Assembly (NCBI GenBank): GCA_900762015.1
Contig: CAAFEX010000007.1
Coordinates: 1-15,583 of the forward strand
DNA from: an uncultured Collinsella sp.
Lineage (GTDB): Bacteria; Actinomycetota; Coriobacteriia; Coriobacteriales; Coriobacteriaceae
Length of the DNA stretch: 15,583 nucleotides
Reading direction: 5' to 3'
A model generated the notes under the pieces. The model made no database searches and was not told the DNA's origin. It saw only the letters and a program-made list of their open reading frames with translations. The position numbers and the translations under genes were made by a program. Each line of letters starts with the position of its first letter. Position 1 is the stretch's first letter. Positions 7,937 through 15,251 of the stretch are shown here, in pieces.

Positions 7937-8058
7937 GGGGCCGGGCTTAGTTTTCAGAACGTCCTCGACCATGTGTGGCGCCTTGTCCTGCTCCTTCGGA
8001 GCCGCGGACAAGGCGCCGCACTGGTCTGCGGAGTGTTCTGAAAACTGAGCCCGGCCCC
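7937..8058. repeat. Long nested palindrome, family A copy 3
   Basis: Outer arms 7937-7960 and 8035-8058 match at 23 of 24 positions and extend slightly outward with a bulge. Inner arms 7977-7988 and 8006-8017 are perfect over 12 bp and extend by GTG/CAC-type pairs and GACCA/TGGTC with a bulged base. The tip carries TGCTCCTTCGGAGCCG. The unpaired loop has GTCCTC (7961-7966) opposite TGCGGAGT (8027-8034). The tip and loop match the copy at 2449-2635 (read on its minus strand), while the stem sequences are unrelated. It directly follows asd and could also act as its terminator, although no T-tract follows. Confidence 0.9.
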
Positions 8059-8162
8059 CGCCTGCGGTGACGCTGCTGCAAGCGGCCTGCGATGGGGCCG
8101 TTGTTGGTTGAGGCCGCTGGGCTGATGTGGGGGCGCGTGGCTGTTGCGGGCCCTGGTCCCGG

Positions 8163-8317
8163 CGGCGGCCTCGGCGCTGTGCGCCTGCCGCCTTTTGGGA
8201 CTGTGGGGCGCGGCCGGCAGCTGCGGCGCGTTGCGCCTGCTGCCTGCGGGGACTTTGGGGTCGTGCGGCAGCTGCGGCGCTGCGCGCCTGCTGCCTTGGG
8301 TGACTTTGGGGTCGATT
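8163..8317. repeat. Three tandem ~51-bp GC-rich repeats, each a hairpin
   Basis: Units start at 8163, 8215 and 8266. Units 2 and 3 are close copies: each begins CGGCAGCTGCGGCGC, continues with GCGCCTGCTGCC and ends near GACTTTGGGGTCG. Unit 1 is more diverged. Within each unit GGCAG/CTGCC and GGCGC/GCGCC (or unit-1 equivalents) can pair, giving three hairpins in series. They lie in the 452-bp gap between asd and ogt. The 51-bp period keeps frame, but no convincing protein is encoded on either strand. Confidence 0.75.
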
Positions 8318-8346
8318 GGGGTTGTCTGCACAATTCGCGGTATTAT
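8316..8346 (+). promoter_or_regulatory. Possible promoter for ogt
   Basis: TATTAT (8341-8346) is a good -10 at the first AT-rich point after the GC-rich repeats, 28 nt before the ogt start. The -35 is uncertain: TTGGGG (8316-8321) is at 19-bp spacing and TTGTCT (8322-8327) at 13. Confidence 0.35.
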
Positions 8347-8373
8347 GTTGCGGAGTTTTGAAAGGAGCCGCTG

Positions 8374-8952
8374 GTGGTCACGACGACGTTTCCTTCGCCT
8401 TTGGGCGAAATCTTGCTTGCCGCTGATGGCCGCGGTTTGACAGGGCTTTGGTTTGAGGGGCAGGAGCATTTTGGCTCCACGCTTCTCAAAGAAGATGTCG
8501 AGCATATCGAAGGTGCCGATGCGGTTTCAGGTATTGGTGGCATGTCGTCGGTGAGTCCGACAAATGGCGCGGCCTCTTCGGTGCTTGAGCGTTCCTGGGC
8601 TTGGCTGAATGCTTATTTTGCAGGGCAGGAACCTCGGTTTACGCCGCCGTTGCATATGATTGGTACGGCGTTTCAGCGTGAAGTCTGGTACGAACTGCTT
8701 TCTATTCCGCGTGGCGAGGTCGCCACGTATGGTGAGATCGCCCAGCGTGTTGCCGCCCGCCATCGGGTACCGGGGAACGAGGATCCCGTTGTGTCTCCTC
8801 GTGCGGTGGGGGCTGCGGTTGCGCGTAATCCCATTTCGATTATCGTGCCGTGCCATCGCGTGGTGGCGGCCGACGGGTCGCTCAATGGATATGCCGGCGG
8901 TCTCGACCGTAAGGAGTGGCTGCTGCGGCTTGAGGGCGCGTACGAGGAGTAA
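8374..8952 (+). CDS. ogt: Methylated-DNA--[protein]-cysteine S-methyltransferase
   Basis: This suicide DNA-repair protein transfers alkyl groups from O6-alkylguanine to its own cysteine. The 192-residue product has an N-terminal Ogt/Ada-like domain (FPSPLGEILLAADGRGL), then the C-terminal DNA-binding domain with GTAFQREVWYELLSIPRGEVATYGEIA, the AVGAAVARNPI segment and the active-site IVPCHRVV (Cys160). A C-terminal YAGGLDRKEWLL follows, as in the family. A Gly/Ser-rich stretch (about residues 51-68) and a short insertion after AARHR are additions to the usual 160-180 residues. The start is GTG 8374, with AAAGGAG (8361-8367) at 6-nt spacing. It is monocistronic in this view and converges on an Abi_2 remnant that begins about 10-15 bp past its stop. 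Confidence 0.93.
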   Translation: MVTTTFPSPLGEILLAADGRGLTGLWFEGQEHFGSTLLKEDVEHIEGADAVSGIGGMSSVSPTNGAASSVLERSWAWLNAYFAGQEPRFTPPLHMIGTAFQREVWYELLSIPRGEVATYGEIAQRVAARHRVPGNEDPVVSPRAVGAAVARNPISIIVPCHRVVAADGSLNGYAGGLDRKEWLLRLEGAYEE

Positions 8953-8961
8953 CGCTCGAGT

Positions 8962-9093
8962 ACTTTGCCTGTAGTAGCCGACTTCGACCAAAGCTCGCTC
9001 GAGTTCGCTTTGATTAGAGCACTTAAGACCCTTGTTTTCTGTCAATAGTGCTATCTGTTCGTTGATGGATATCCACGACTTCTGGTATTTCAT
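8962..9093 (-). pseudogene. Abi_2 (AbiD/AbiF-like) phage-defence gene, 5' remnant
   Basis: An ATG at 9093 opens a frame of about 43 residues that runs MKYQKSWISINEQIALL, then a GL, then a Leu-rich helix, and ends VGYYRQ. This is the N-terminal pattern of the Abi_2 (AbiD/AbiF) abortive-infection family, which shows K-x-x-L-(S/T)-x-x-EQI-x-LL-x-x-x-GL and then L-x-x-x-x-YYR-x-(S/T)GY. Here similarity stops after YYR, where the expected SGY and the remaining ~250 residues are missing and the frame runs into the antisense of ogt. Expression signals look intact: AGAGG (9099-9103) at 5-nt spacing and a promoter at 9165-9191. I read it as a gene cut off at its 5' end by deletion or rearrangement. 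The assignment rests on motif recall without alignment. Confidence 0.6.
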
Positions 9094-9109
9094 TTAAGCC
9101 TCTTGATAT

Positions 9110-9151
9110 AAAAAGAGCTGGAGTTGCGCATCGTTGAGAGGCTTTCCAGCT
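9110..9151 (-). promoter_or_regulatory. Attenuator-like hairpin in Abi_2 remnant leader
   Basis: On the minus strand, AGCTGGA (9145-9151) pairs with TCCAGCT (9116-9122), and CTTTTTAT follows. A 7-bp stem plus T-run between promoter and RBS looks like a leader terminator. The 22-nt loop is long, so the call is tentative. Confidence 0.4.
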
Positions 9152-9164
9152 TTAGAGACATAAA

Positions 9165-9191
9165 ATTATAAGATACGATGACCTGCGTCAA
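9165..9191 (-). promoter_or_regulatory. Sigma70-type promoter for Abi_2 remnant
   Basis: On the minus strand TTGACG (9186-9191) and a perfect TATAAT (9165-9170) are separated by 15 bp, slightly short. It points at the Abi_2 remnant 72 nt downstream. It is the closest match to the sigma70 consensus I found in the window. Confidence 0.6.
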
Positions 9192-9263
9192 GGAAGCTGC
9201 CAGATGACCTTGGAGCGGCTGATTGCCTGGCCTAAAACCTGATGCGCGGGACGGCGCTCCACG

Positions 9264-9902
9264 CTATTCAGCGCGCTTGATAGGATGACGAACCACGGTC
9301 TTTAGTTTCTCCGGCGCACACTTGCGTGGATCGGAGAGATAGATTTCGTGATGTAAACGGGTATCTGAGAAGTCGGGGACATAGCACTGCTCGGTCGTGT
9401 ATTCATGCATAGCGTTTACGGTCGCCGGTTCGTTGTCGTAGGGCCCGGTGTGCATGCATTGAACGCAGAGACCCTCGTCAACTTTAAGCAGCTCGACGGC
9501 GGAAAAGTCCAGTTTCTTTTTGTTCGTGGCTTCCGCGACTGCCCAGTCAAAGTCATCTCGGGTGACGAAATCGGGCAGGCGGATACACGAGATAAAGTTG
9601 AAATCGTCCTTGCGTACATAATCGATGTCGCCGCTCGGGGAGTCTTGCCACCAGAAACCCTCGAGCGGCGGTACCACAAAGTCGAAATAGCCCTCGATAC
9701 TCCTTGAGCCTTTCTTCGACATCTTGACGGTATAGGCGATGCCGTAAAGCAGCGGCAGGGCGTTTTGATACTCGCCACCTTCGGTATTTGGGTCGCCCTT
9801 TCCGCGAACGGCAACGTAGCTCATAGGCGGGACAGTTACGATACTCGGCTTGCTTGCAGGTTTGTAGAACTCCTTGCATTCCTTCTTAAAGTCGAACGCC
9901 AT
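9264..9902 (-). CDS. GyrI-like small-molecule-binding domain protein
   Basis: The 212-residue product has the layout of the stand-alone GyrI-like family (SOUL/BacR effector-binding fold, COG4832 type). It has an N-terminal FDFKKECKEFYKPASKPSIV, the PPMSYVAVRGKGDPN strand-loop, LYGIAYTVKM, EGFWWQ with conserved aromatics, a central CMHTGPYDNEPATV and a C-terminal RLHHEIYLSDPRK. This fold binds small hydrophobic ligands, and some members hydrolyse cyclopropanoids; the function here is not known. No HTH or membrane segment is present, so it is a cytosolic single-domain protein. The ATG at 9902 has AAAGG (9911-9915) at 8-nt spacing. Upstream are two overlapping TATGAT -10 candidates and an SOS-box-like palindrome (9958-9973). 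Confidence 0.85.
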   Translation of the reverse strand: MAFDFKKECKEFYKPASKPSIVTVPPMSYVAVRGKGDPNTEGGEYQNALPLLYGIAYTVKMSKKGSRSIEGYFDFVVPPLEGFWWQDSPSGDIDYVRKDDFNFISCIRLPDFVTRDDFDWAVAEATNKKKLDFSAVELLKVDEGLCVQCMHTGPYDNEPATVNAMHEYTTEQCYVPDFSDTRLHHEIYLSDPRKCAPEKLKTVVRHPIKRAE

Positions 9903-9943
9903 GTTGGCCGCCTTTCTGCGTATTGGCCTGCTTAGATAGCTGA

Positions 9944-9954
9944 ATCATATCATA
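9944..9954 (-). promoter_or_regulatory. -10 region of the GyrI-like gene
   Basis: Two overlapping TATGAT hexamers on the minus strand (9949-9954 and 9944-9949) lie 42-52 nt upstream of the start codon. No good -35 is seen; the expected place is occupied by the palindrome at 9958-9973. Confidence 0.45.
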
Positions 9955-9957
9955 GAA

Positions 9958-9973
9958 ACGAACAGCTGTTCGA
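9958..9973. promoter_or_regulatory. LexA/SOS-box-like operator
   Basis: CGAACAGCTGTTCG (9959-9972) is a perfect 14-bp palindrome. With flanks it matches the actinobacterial SOS box TCGAAC-N4-GTTCGA at 11 of the 12 specified bases. It sits immediately upstream of the -10 candidates of the GyrI-like gene, a position where LexA binding would block transcription. Confidence 0.55.
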
Positions 9974-10116
9974 ATGATTTGGCTGACAGATTGAGATGCG
10001 TGCGTTGTGTTTGGCGGTCGGCCTGACCCAATCGATGATTTCTCTGCCTCCCCGGCGTCCGTCTGCGTTCCCCGTTTTCCCATATAAAACCCGCCAAAAT
10101 AAACCTGTCCCTTTTT

Positions 10117-10156
10117 GGTCGGTGCGAAATGGGTAATACTAAAGAGTTATCCGACC
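10117..10156. promoter_or_regulatory. Inverted repeat around possible -10 upstream of the ABC operon
   Basis: TGGTCGG and CCGACCA (7 bp) flank a 28-nt segment containing TAATAC (10134-10139), a -10-like hexamer, 33 nt before the ATPase start. It could be an operator or leader hairpin. The -35 is unclear. Confidence 0.3.
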
Positions 10157-10172
10157 AGATGGGAACCGATCG

Positions 10173-10874
<702 letters not shown>

Positions 10875-10879
10875 CGCCC

Positions 10880-13645
10880 ATGGATCAGGACCGCCAAAAC
10901 AGCCTACGCCGCGACGCGCAGAACACGGAGTGCGAGCAGGATTTTACGACCTACCGCACTGCCCAAAGCTCAAACGATATGGTGCCGACGGTTTTTCGCC
11001 GTGGCATCTACCGCACAATCCGAGGCAGTCTTAAGCGCTTCTTGTCAATCGTGGTCATCACCGCGCTCGGTGTGAGCGTGATGTGCGGTCTTAAGGCGGG
11101 TTGCGAGGACCTGTGCGATTCGGTTGACGCCTACTTCGACCAGCAAAATGTCTATGACATTAACGTGCAGTCGACCTATGGCCTGACTGACGATGATCTC
11201 GATGCCATCCAAGAGGTCGATGGTGTCGAGACGGCCGAGGGCATCTACGCCGAGACCGCCTACACCGCCGTGGGCACAACGCGCGAGCGCGTGGTCGTGC
11301 AAAGTCTCTCCAAGGAGAACATCGATCAGCCGGTGCTCGTGAACGGCGATTTGCCCGAGAGCGCCGATGAAGTCGCGGTGACTTCGAAGTTCCTGAAGGC
11401 ATCGGGCAAGAAAATCGGCGATACGGTGAGTTTTGCCGCCAATGACGCGAGCTCGTCCAATCAAAGCGCCAAGGACCAGTTTGCCGCGGGCGATTACACC
11501 ATTACGGCAGAGGTCCTCGACCCCACTGATGTAAGTTCTGACTCGACAGTCAACGCCTTTCGCGCTGCTTCGGCGGCGGACTATAAGTTCTATGTGAGCG
11601 AGGATGCCGCGACATCTTCTTCCTACTCCGCGGTCCACGTGATCGTCGAGGGAGCCAAGAGCCTCAACTCCTATTCGGATTCCTACGCGGCAAAGATCAA
11701 TGAGGTCAAGGGCAATATCGAGAAGATCCGCGAGGAGCGTGAGAAGGCGCGCGCTCAGGAACTGACGGTCGACACGCCGGCAAGCTTGGATGCGGCCGAG
11801 CGCCAGGCGAATATGCTCTTTGGGATTGAGCAGGACAACATCAATCGCATGGCCGAGGGCAGCGACGAGCGTGCGCAGGCGCAAGCCGACCTGGACCAGC
11901 GCCGTGCCGCCGCCGACCAGCAGTTTGCCGATGCCCGCGCCGAGCTCTCTGACCTTGGTGAATGCACCTGGTACATCCAGGACCGCGGCAATATCGCAAG
12001 CTACTCGAGCGTGGAGAGCGATAGCTCGTCAATTGAGGCCATCGCCACGGTGTTCCCGTTCATCTTCTTTATCGTCGCCGTGCTCATCAGCCTCACCACC
12101 GCCACGCGTATGGTCGAGGAGGAGCGCACGCTCATCGGCCTGTATAAGGCGCTCGGTTATTCGCGCGGGCGCATCCTGTCCAAATACGTGGACTACGCGC
12201 TGTGGGCGTGTCTGATCGGTGGCGTGCTCGGCAATATCATCGGCTTTGTGGGCCTGCCGCTGTTCCTGTTTACGGTGTTCGACGACATGTACTCACTGCC
12301 CCAGATGCTGCTTTCGTACGACATCGTGTCCTCGATCGTTTCGGTGGCGCTGTTTGCCGTGGGCGTGGTGGGCGCCACGATTATCGCCTGCCGCCACGAG
12401 ATGGCCGAGACCCCGGCCTCGCTTATGCGTCCCAAGGCCCCGCGCGCTGGCTCGCGCATCTTGCTCGAGCGCATCGGCTTTATCTGGCGCCGCATGGGCT
12501 TTTTGAACAAGGTCGCTGCACGCAACCTATTCCGCTACAAAAAGCGTGCCTTTATGACCATCTTTGGCATCGCGGGTTGCACCGCGCTTGTGATCTGCGG
12601 TATGGGTATCCGCGACACGTCGGTCGCGCTTTCGCCCAAGCAGTACGGCCACATCACACGCTACGATCTGCTGGCGGTCGCCAATCCCGACGATTTTTCG
12701 CAGACGTGCGCGGCGCTCGACGAGCGAAGCGCAGCCAAGGATTCCGACGTGACCGTGACTTCGACGCTGCCGATTATGACCGACAACGTCACCTTTACAT
12801 TCGGCGGAAAGAGCGAGACCGTGCAGCTGATCGTGGTGCCCGATGACCGCACGAACGATCTGGACGACTATGTTCGCCTTGAGGATGAGTCCAAAGAGCC
12901 ACTGTCTTTGCGTGACGGAGACGTGTATCTGAGTAAGAGTTCACAGCTGGTGCTGGGGATTCAACCGGGCGATACGGCGCACGTCCAGGATTCGTCGCTC
13001 AACGTCGCCAAGGTCAAAGTCAGCGACATTTCGCTTAACTATCTGGGCAACACGCTTTACATGACGCAGGGCACCTATGAGCGCGCGTTTGGCCGAAGCG
13101 CACGCCTTAACGGCGTCTTTGTGCTGCTTAAGGGCTCGTCGGCCGACCAGATTGCGTTTAGCAAGAAGCTTAAGAGCGACGGTTGGCTCACCATCTCGAG
13201 CACGGCCGAACATTGGCAGAACTACGAGGCGAACTTTACGATTATCAATTCGGTCGTGGTGCTTGTGACCTTTATGGCGGCGTGTCTGTCGTTTGTGGTG
13301 GTGTTTACGCTGTCCAACACGAATATCTCCGAGCGCGAGCGCGAGCTGGCGACCATCAAGGTGCTGGGCTTCCGCCGTGGCGAGGTGCACCACTACGTCA
13401 ACAAGGAGACGTTGATCCTCACGGCAATTGGCGCCGCGCTGGGCGTGCCACTGGGCGGCTTGCTGGCCGAGAGTTTTACGTACATTTTGCAGATGCCGTC
13501 GCTGTACTTTGACGTCGAAGTCGAGCCGCTAAGCTACGTGCTCGCCGTGGTGCTTTCCTTTGGCTTTACGTTTATCGTCAACCTCGCCACCAATCGTACC
13601 CTCAACAAGATCGACATGGTCGGCGCCCTCAAAAGCGCCGAGTAA
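10880..13645 (+). CDS. FtsX-family ABC transporter permease
   Basis: This 921-residue membrane protein has two FtsX/MacB-type permease units. The first transmembrane helix is near 54-73 (FLSIVVITALGVSVMCGL). A large extracytoplasmic part (about 75-385) ends in a charged, predicted coiled-coil stretch (about 265-365). The first FtsX domain (about 388-510) has four-helix character and contains RMVEEERTLIGLYKALGYSR. A linker and helix (about 555-575) and a second external domain (about 590-780) follow, then the second FtsX domain (about 784-915) with ERERELATIKVLGFRRGEV. It forms a complex with the ATPase just upstream. A GTG at 10868, overlapping the ATPase stop, is an alternative start; the ATG at 10880 is preferred only moderately. 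A strong terminator follows. Substrate unknown; neighbours give no clue. Confidence 0.92.
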   Translation: MDQDRQNSLRRDAQNTECEQDFTTYRTAQSSNDMVPTVFRRGIYRTIRGSLKRFLSIVVITALGVSVMCGLKAGCEDLCDSVDAYFDQQNVYDINVQSTYGLTDDDLDAIQEVDGVETAEGIYAETAYTAVGTTRERVVVQSLSKENIDQPVLVNGDLPESADEVAVTSKFLKASGKKIGDTVSFAANDASSSNQSAKDQFAAGDYTITAEVLDPTDVSSDSTVNAFRAASAADYKFYVSEDAATSSSYSAVHVIVEGAKSLNSYSDSYAAKINEVKGNIEKIREEREKARAQELTVDTPASLDAAERQANMLFGIEQDNINRMAEGSDERAQAQADLDQRRAAADQQFADARAELSDLGECTWYIQDRGNIASYSSVESDSSSIEAIATVFPFIFFIVAVLISLTTATRMVEEERTLIGLYKALGYSRGRILSKYVDYALWACLIGGVLGNIIGFVGLPLFLFTVFDDMYSLPQMLLSYDIVSSIVSVALFAVGVVGATIIACRHEMAETPASLMRPKAPRAGSRILLERIGFIWRRMGFLNKVAARNLFRYKKRAFMTIFGIAGCTALVICGMGIRDTSVALSPKQYGHITRYDLLAVANPDDFSQTCAALDERSAAKDSDVTVTSTLPIMTDNVTFTFGGKSETVQLIVVPDDRTNDLDDYVRLEDESKEPLSLRDGDVYLSKSSQLVLGIQPGDTAHVQDSSLNVAKVKVSDISLNYLGNTLYMTQGTYERAFGRSARLNGVFVLLKGSSADQIAFSKKLKSDGWLTISSTAEHWQNYEANFTIINSVVVLVTFMAACLSFVVVFTLSNTNISERERELATIKVLGFRRGEVHHYVNKETLILTAIGAALGVPLGGLLAESFTYILQMPSLYFDVEVEPLSYVLAVVLSFGFTFIVNLATNRTLNKIDMVGALKSAE

Positions 13646-13703
13646 CCTGCCTGGGATTCAAGCCGTAGCGAGCTGTAACGTACCACAACCGCATTTTTGC
13701 ATA

Positions 13704-13747
13704 AACCGACCCGCCGATTGCATATTTCGGCGGGGCGGTTGCTTTTT
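13704..13747 (+). terminator. Rho-independent terminator of the ABC operon
   Basis: A 14-bp stem with one mismatch (13704-13717 with 13727-13740, 9-nt loop) is followed by GCTTTTT (13741-13747). It lies 58 nt after the permease stop. Confidence 0.85.
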
Positions 13748-13753
13748 GCCCGC

Positions 13754-13997
13754 GGGTACCCCAGGGGGCGGCGTGCAAATTCCGGAGTATTCAGCATCCC
13801 GGAGCCCGCGTGTGCGGGAGCGGGCGCACAAAACAGCGCTTAAAGTCCTGATTCTGAGCCCCCAACGCCTCAAGAGCCGCTCGTTTTTTACAGGATGCGG
13901 CCCATGGCGCCTGCCTTTCGCCCAAAATCCAGTATGCAGGTGCCCTCGGCTGCTGAATACTCCAAAAAATGCACGCCGCATCCTACCCCAGGCACCC
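13754..13997. mobile_element. MITE-like element with inverted ends (non-coding)
   Basis: A 244-bp segment has imperfect inverted ends. The best part, 13768-13796 against 13951-13979, matches at 25 of 29 positions and contains GCGGCGTGCA and GGAGTATTCAGCA in both arms; looser similarity reaches 13754 and 13997. The interior has short GC hairpins such as CCCGCGTGTGCGGG but no credible gene. No target-site duplication is obvious. It fits a miniature inverted-repeat element or a structured RNA locus; copy number elsewhere is unknown. Confidence 0.6.
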
Positions 13998-14031
13998 GCA
14001 GCTACTCTGCGAGTGCGTGGCCTAATAGTAA

Positions 14032-14095
14032 GTTGCGGTGGAATAGTTCCCGTTTATGGCTCTGCTATGCCAAACAGGAACTATTCCACCGCAAC
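14032..14095. repeat. Family B palindrome, copy 1
   Basis: Arms 14032-14050 and 14077-14095 are perfect over 19 bp, starting GTTGCGGTGGAATAG. The top continues with GTTT/AAAC and GGC/GCC pairs, a small AT bulge and an 8-nt loop starting TC. Copy 2 at 15252-15318 shares the outer GTTGCGGTG, the ATAG segment and this apex, but the middle stem differs. Confidence 0.9.
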
Positions 14096-14195
14096 ATATT
14101 GAGAGGGTTCTTGGCTGTTGTGCGTACCGACATTTGTCATGAAATGGCAGGCCATTAGGGGTTGCTACTCGTAGTTGCGGTAGGGTTGGGGCAGA

Positions 14196-14207
14196 TTCTA
14201 ACTAGAA
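14196..14207. promoter_or_regulatory. Small dyad upstream of the XRE gene, possible operator
   Basis: TTCTAACTAGAA has TTCTA/TAGAA half-sites spaced by 2 nt, 73 nt before the XRE start. It could be an autoregulatory site, but a 10-base dyad is weak evidence. A lone half-copy of the family B arm (AGTTGCGGTAGGG, 14173-14185) lies just upstream. Confidence 0.25.
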
Positions 14208-14268
14208 ATGGTGGTCGCTACCGGTTGTTCTCGGCATACTCGGCTCATTCGATTACGGTCGCCACATG

Positions 14269-14274
14269 AAAGGA
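14269..14274 (+). promoter_or_regulatory. Shine-Dalgarno deciding the XRE gene start
   Basis: AAAGGA lies 6 nt before the ATG at 14281. The in-frame ATG at 14266 has no RBS, so 14281 is chosen. Confidence 0.65.
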
Positions 14275-14280
14275 ACTGTC

Positions 14281-15201
14281 ATGGATCTTGCGATGGCACA
14301 TCGCCTCGTCGATCGCCGCAAAGCTGCCGGTCTTTCCCAAGAGGCGCTTGCTGCTCAGCTTGGCGTAAGTCGCCAGGCTGTCAGCAAATGGGAACGCAGC
14401 GAATCCTCACCCGATACCGATAACCTTATTGCGCTCGCTGCGCTGTATGGCGTGTCACTGGATGAGTTGCTATATGGGGAAGCGGCTAGCGATGTCGACA
14501 CCTCGGCCGACGATGACGTTGACGCCAATAATTCAGGCGAGTCTGAAGGCGCCGAGTTTTCTACCGAGCACGTGGATTCTGACGGCAAGCCACTTGTCGA
14601 TATTTCTCTCGCGCGCGGTATCCATGTCATTGATCCCAACAAAGGCGAAGAGGTCCATGTTGGCTGGAATGGTATCCATGTGGCTAACGAGCGCAAGGGT
14701 GAAGAGGTCCATGTCGGGCCGGGCGGATTGCATATCGATACGCTAGAGGACGATGGACACAGCGTACATACCAATGCCGACGGCACCGTTACCATCGATG
14801 GCGAGACCTTTTCGAGCTGGAAAGAGGCACACGACAAGCTCGACCATCATGGCAAGCATTTCCATACCAAGCTCGGTCGCGCATGGAACAAATTCCCCTT
14901 CCCCGCGCTTGTCGCCCTCGCCTATCTGGTGCTCGGCATCGTCTACGGCACATGGGCTACGGGGCTCTTCCTCGTCTTTTTGATTCCCGTCTATTACGCG
15001 CTTGGCGACTTTATCGACCAACGCCATTTGTCAAAGCTCATTGAATGCGTCTATCCAGCAGCCGCCATTGCATGGTTCCTCTACATGTGGCTCTGTTTGG
15101 GACAGCCCCATCCTGCATGGATCATCCTCATCACGATTCCCATCGTAAAGGCGCTCATGCGCTGGTGTCGCAAACAATGGAAGTGCCGCAAACAGGCCTA
15201 A
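14281..15201 (+). CDS. Membrane-anchored XRE-family regulator with 18-residue repeats
   Basis: The 306-residue product has three parts. Residues 1-66 are a Cro/CI-type HTH with RRKAAGLSQEALAAQLGVSR and QAVSKWERSESSPD, so it should bind DNA. An acidic linker (67-100) leads to three 18-residue repeats (113-130, 131-148, 149-166) built on G(I/L)H(V/I) and, in the first two, KGEEVHVG. A His-rich segment (184-196) follows. Three or four hydrophobic helices (about 207-225, 227-243, 256-274, 279-295) then make a C-terminal membrane domain with a basic tail. HTH proteins with membrane tails occur in Firmicutes and Actinobacteria, but I do not recognise this repeat. It stands alone, with palindromes on both sides (14032-14095 and 15252-15318). 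It may sense an envelope signal; target genes are unknown. Confidence 0.85.
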   Translation: MDLAMAHRLVDRRKAAGLSQEALAAQLGVSRQAVSKWERSESSPDTDNLIALAALYGVSLDELLYGEAASDVDTSADDDVDANNSGESEGAEFSTEHVDSDGKPLVDISLARGIHVIDPNKGEEVHVGWNGIHVANERKGEEVHVGPGGLHIDTLEDDGHSVHTNADGTVTIDGETFSSWKEAHDKLDHHGKHFHTKLGRAWNKFPFPALVALAYLVLGIVYGTWATGLFLVFLIPVYYALGDFIDQRHLSKLIECVYPAAAIAWFLYMWLCLGQPHPAWIILITIPIVKALMRWCRKQWKCRKQA

Positions 15202-15251
15202 ACCGCCCCAACCAGCCAGCGCCACTCATCCGACACCGCCCGCCCCTTCCA

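Noticed and set aside
6761..8011. A 416-codon open frame on the minus strand
   Set aside because: It lies antisense to asd, which has all family motifs; long antisense frames are expected in GC-rich coding DNA, and this translation resembles no family.
7937..8058. Integron attC site
   Set aside because: The conserved loop motifs do not match attC R/L core sites, no integrase is nearby, and the perfect long stems are unlike attC.
8163..8317. CRISPR array
   Set aside because: The units are contiguous and similar throughout, with no constant repeat separated by unique spacers, and no cas gene is present.
7954..8505. A 183-codon minus-strand frame with PKSP-type repeats
   Set aside because: Its repeats are just the 51-bp tandem units read through, it crosses the palindrome and overlaps the start of ogt, and its composition is Arg/Pro/Ala-rich as in shadow frames.
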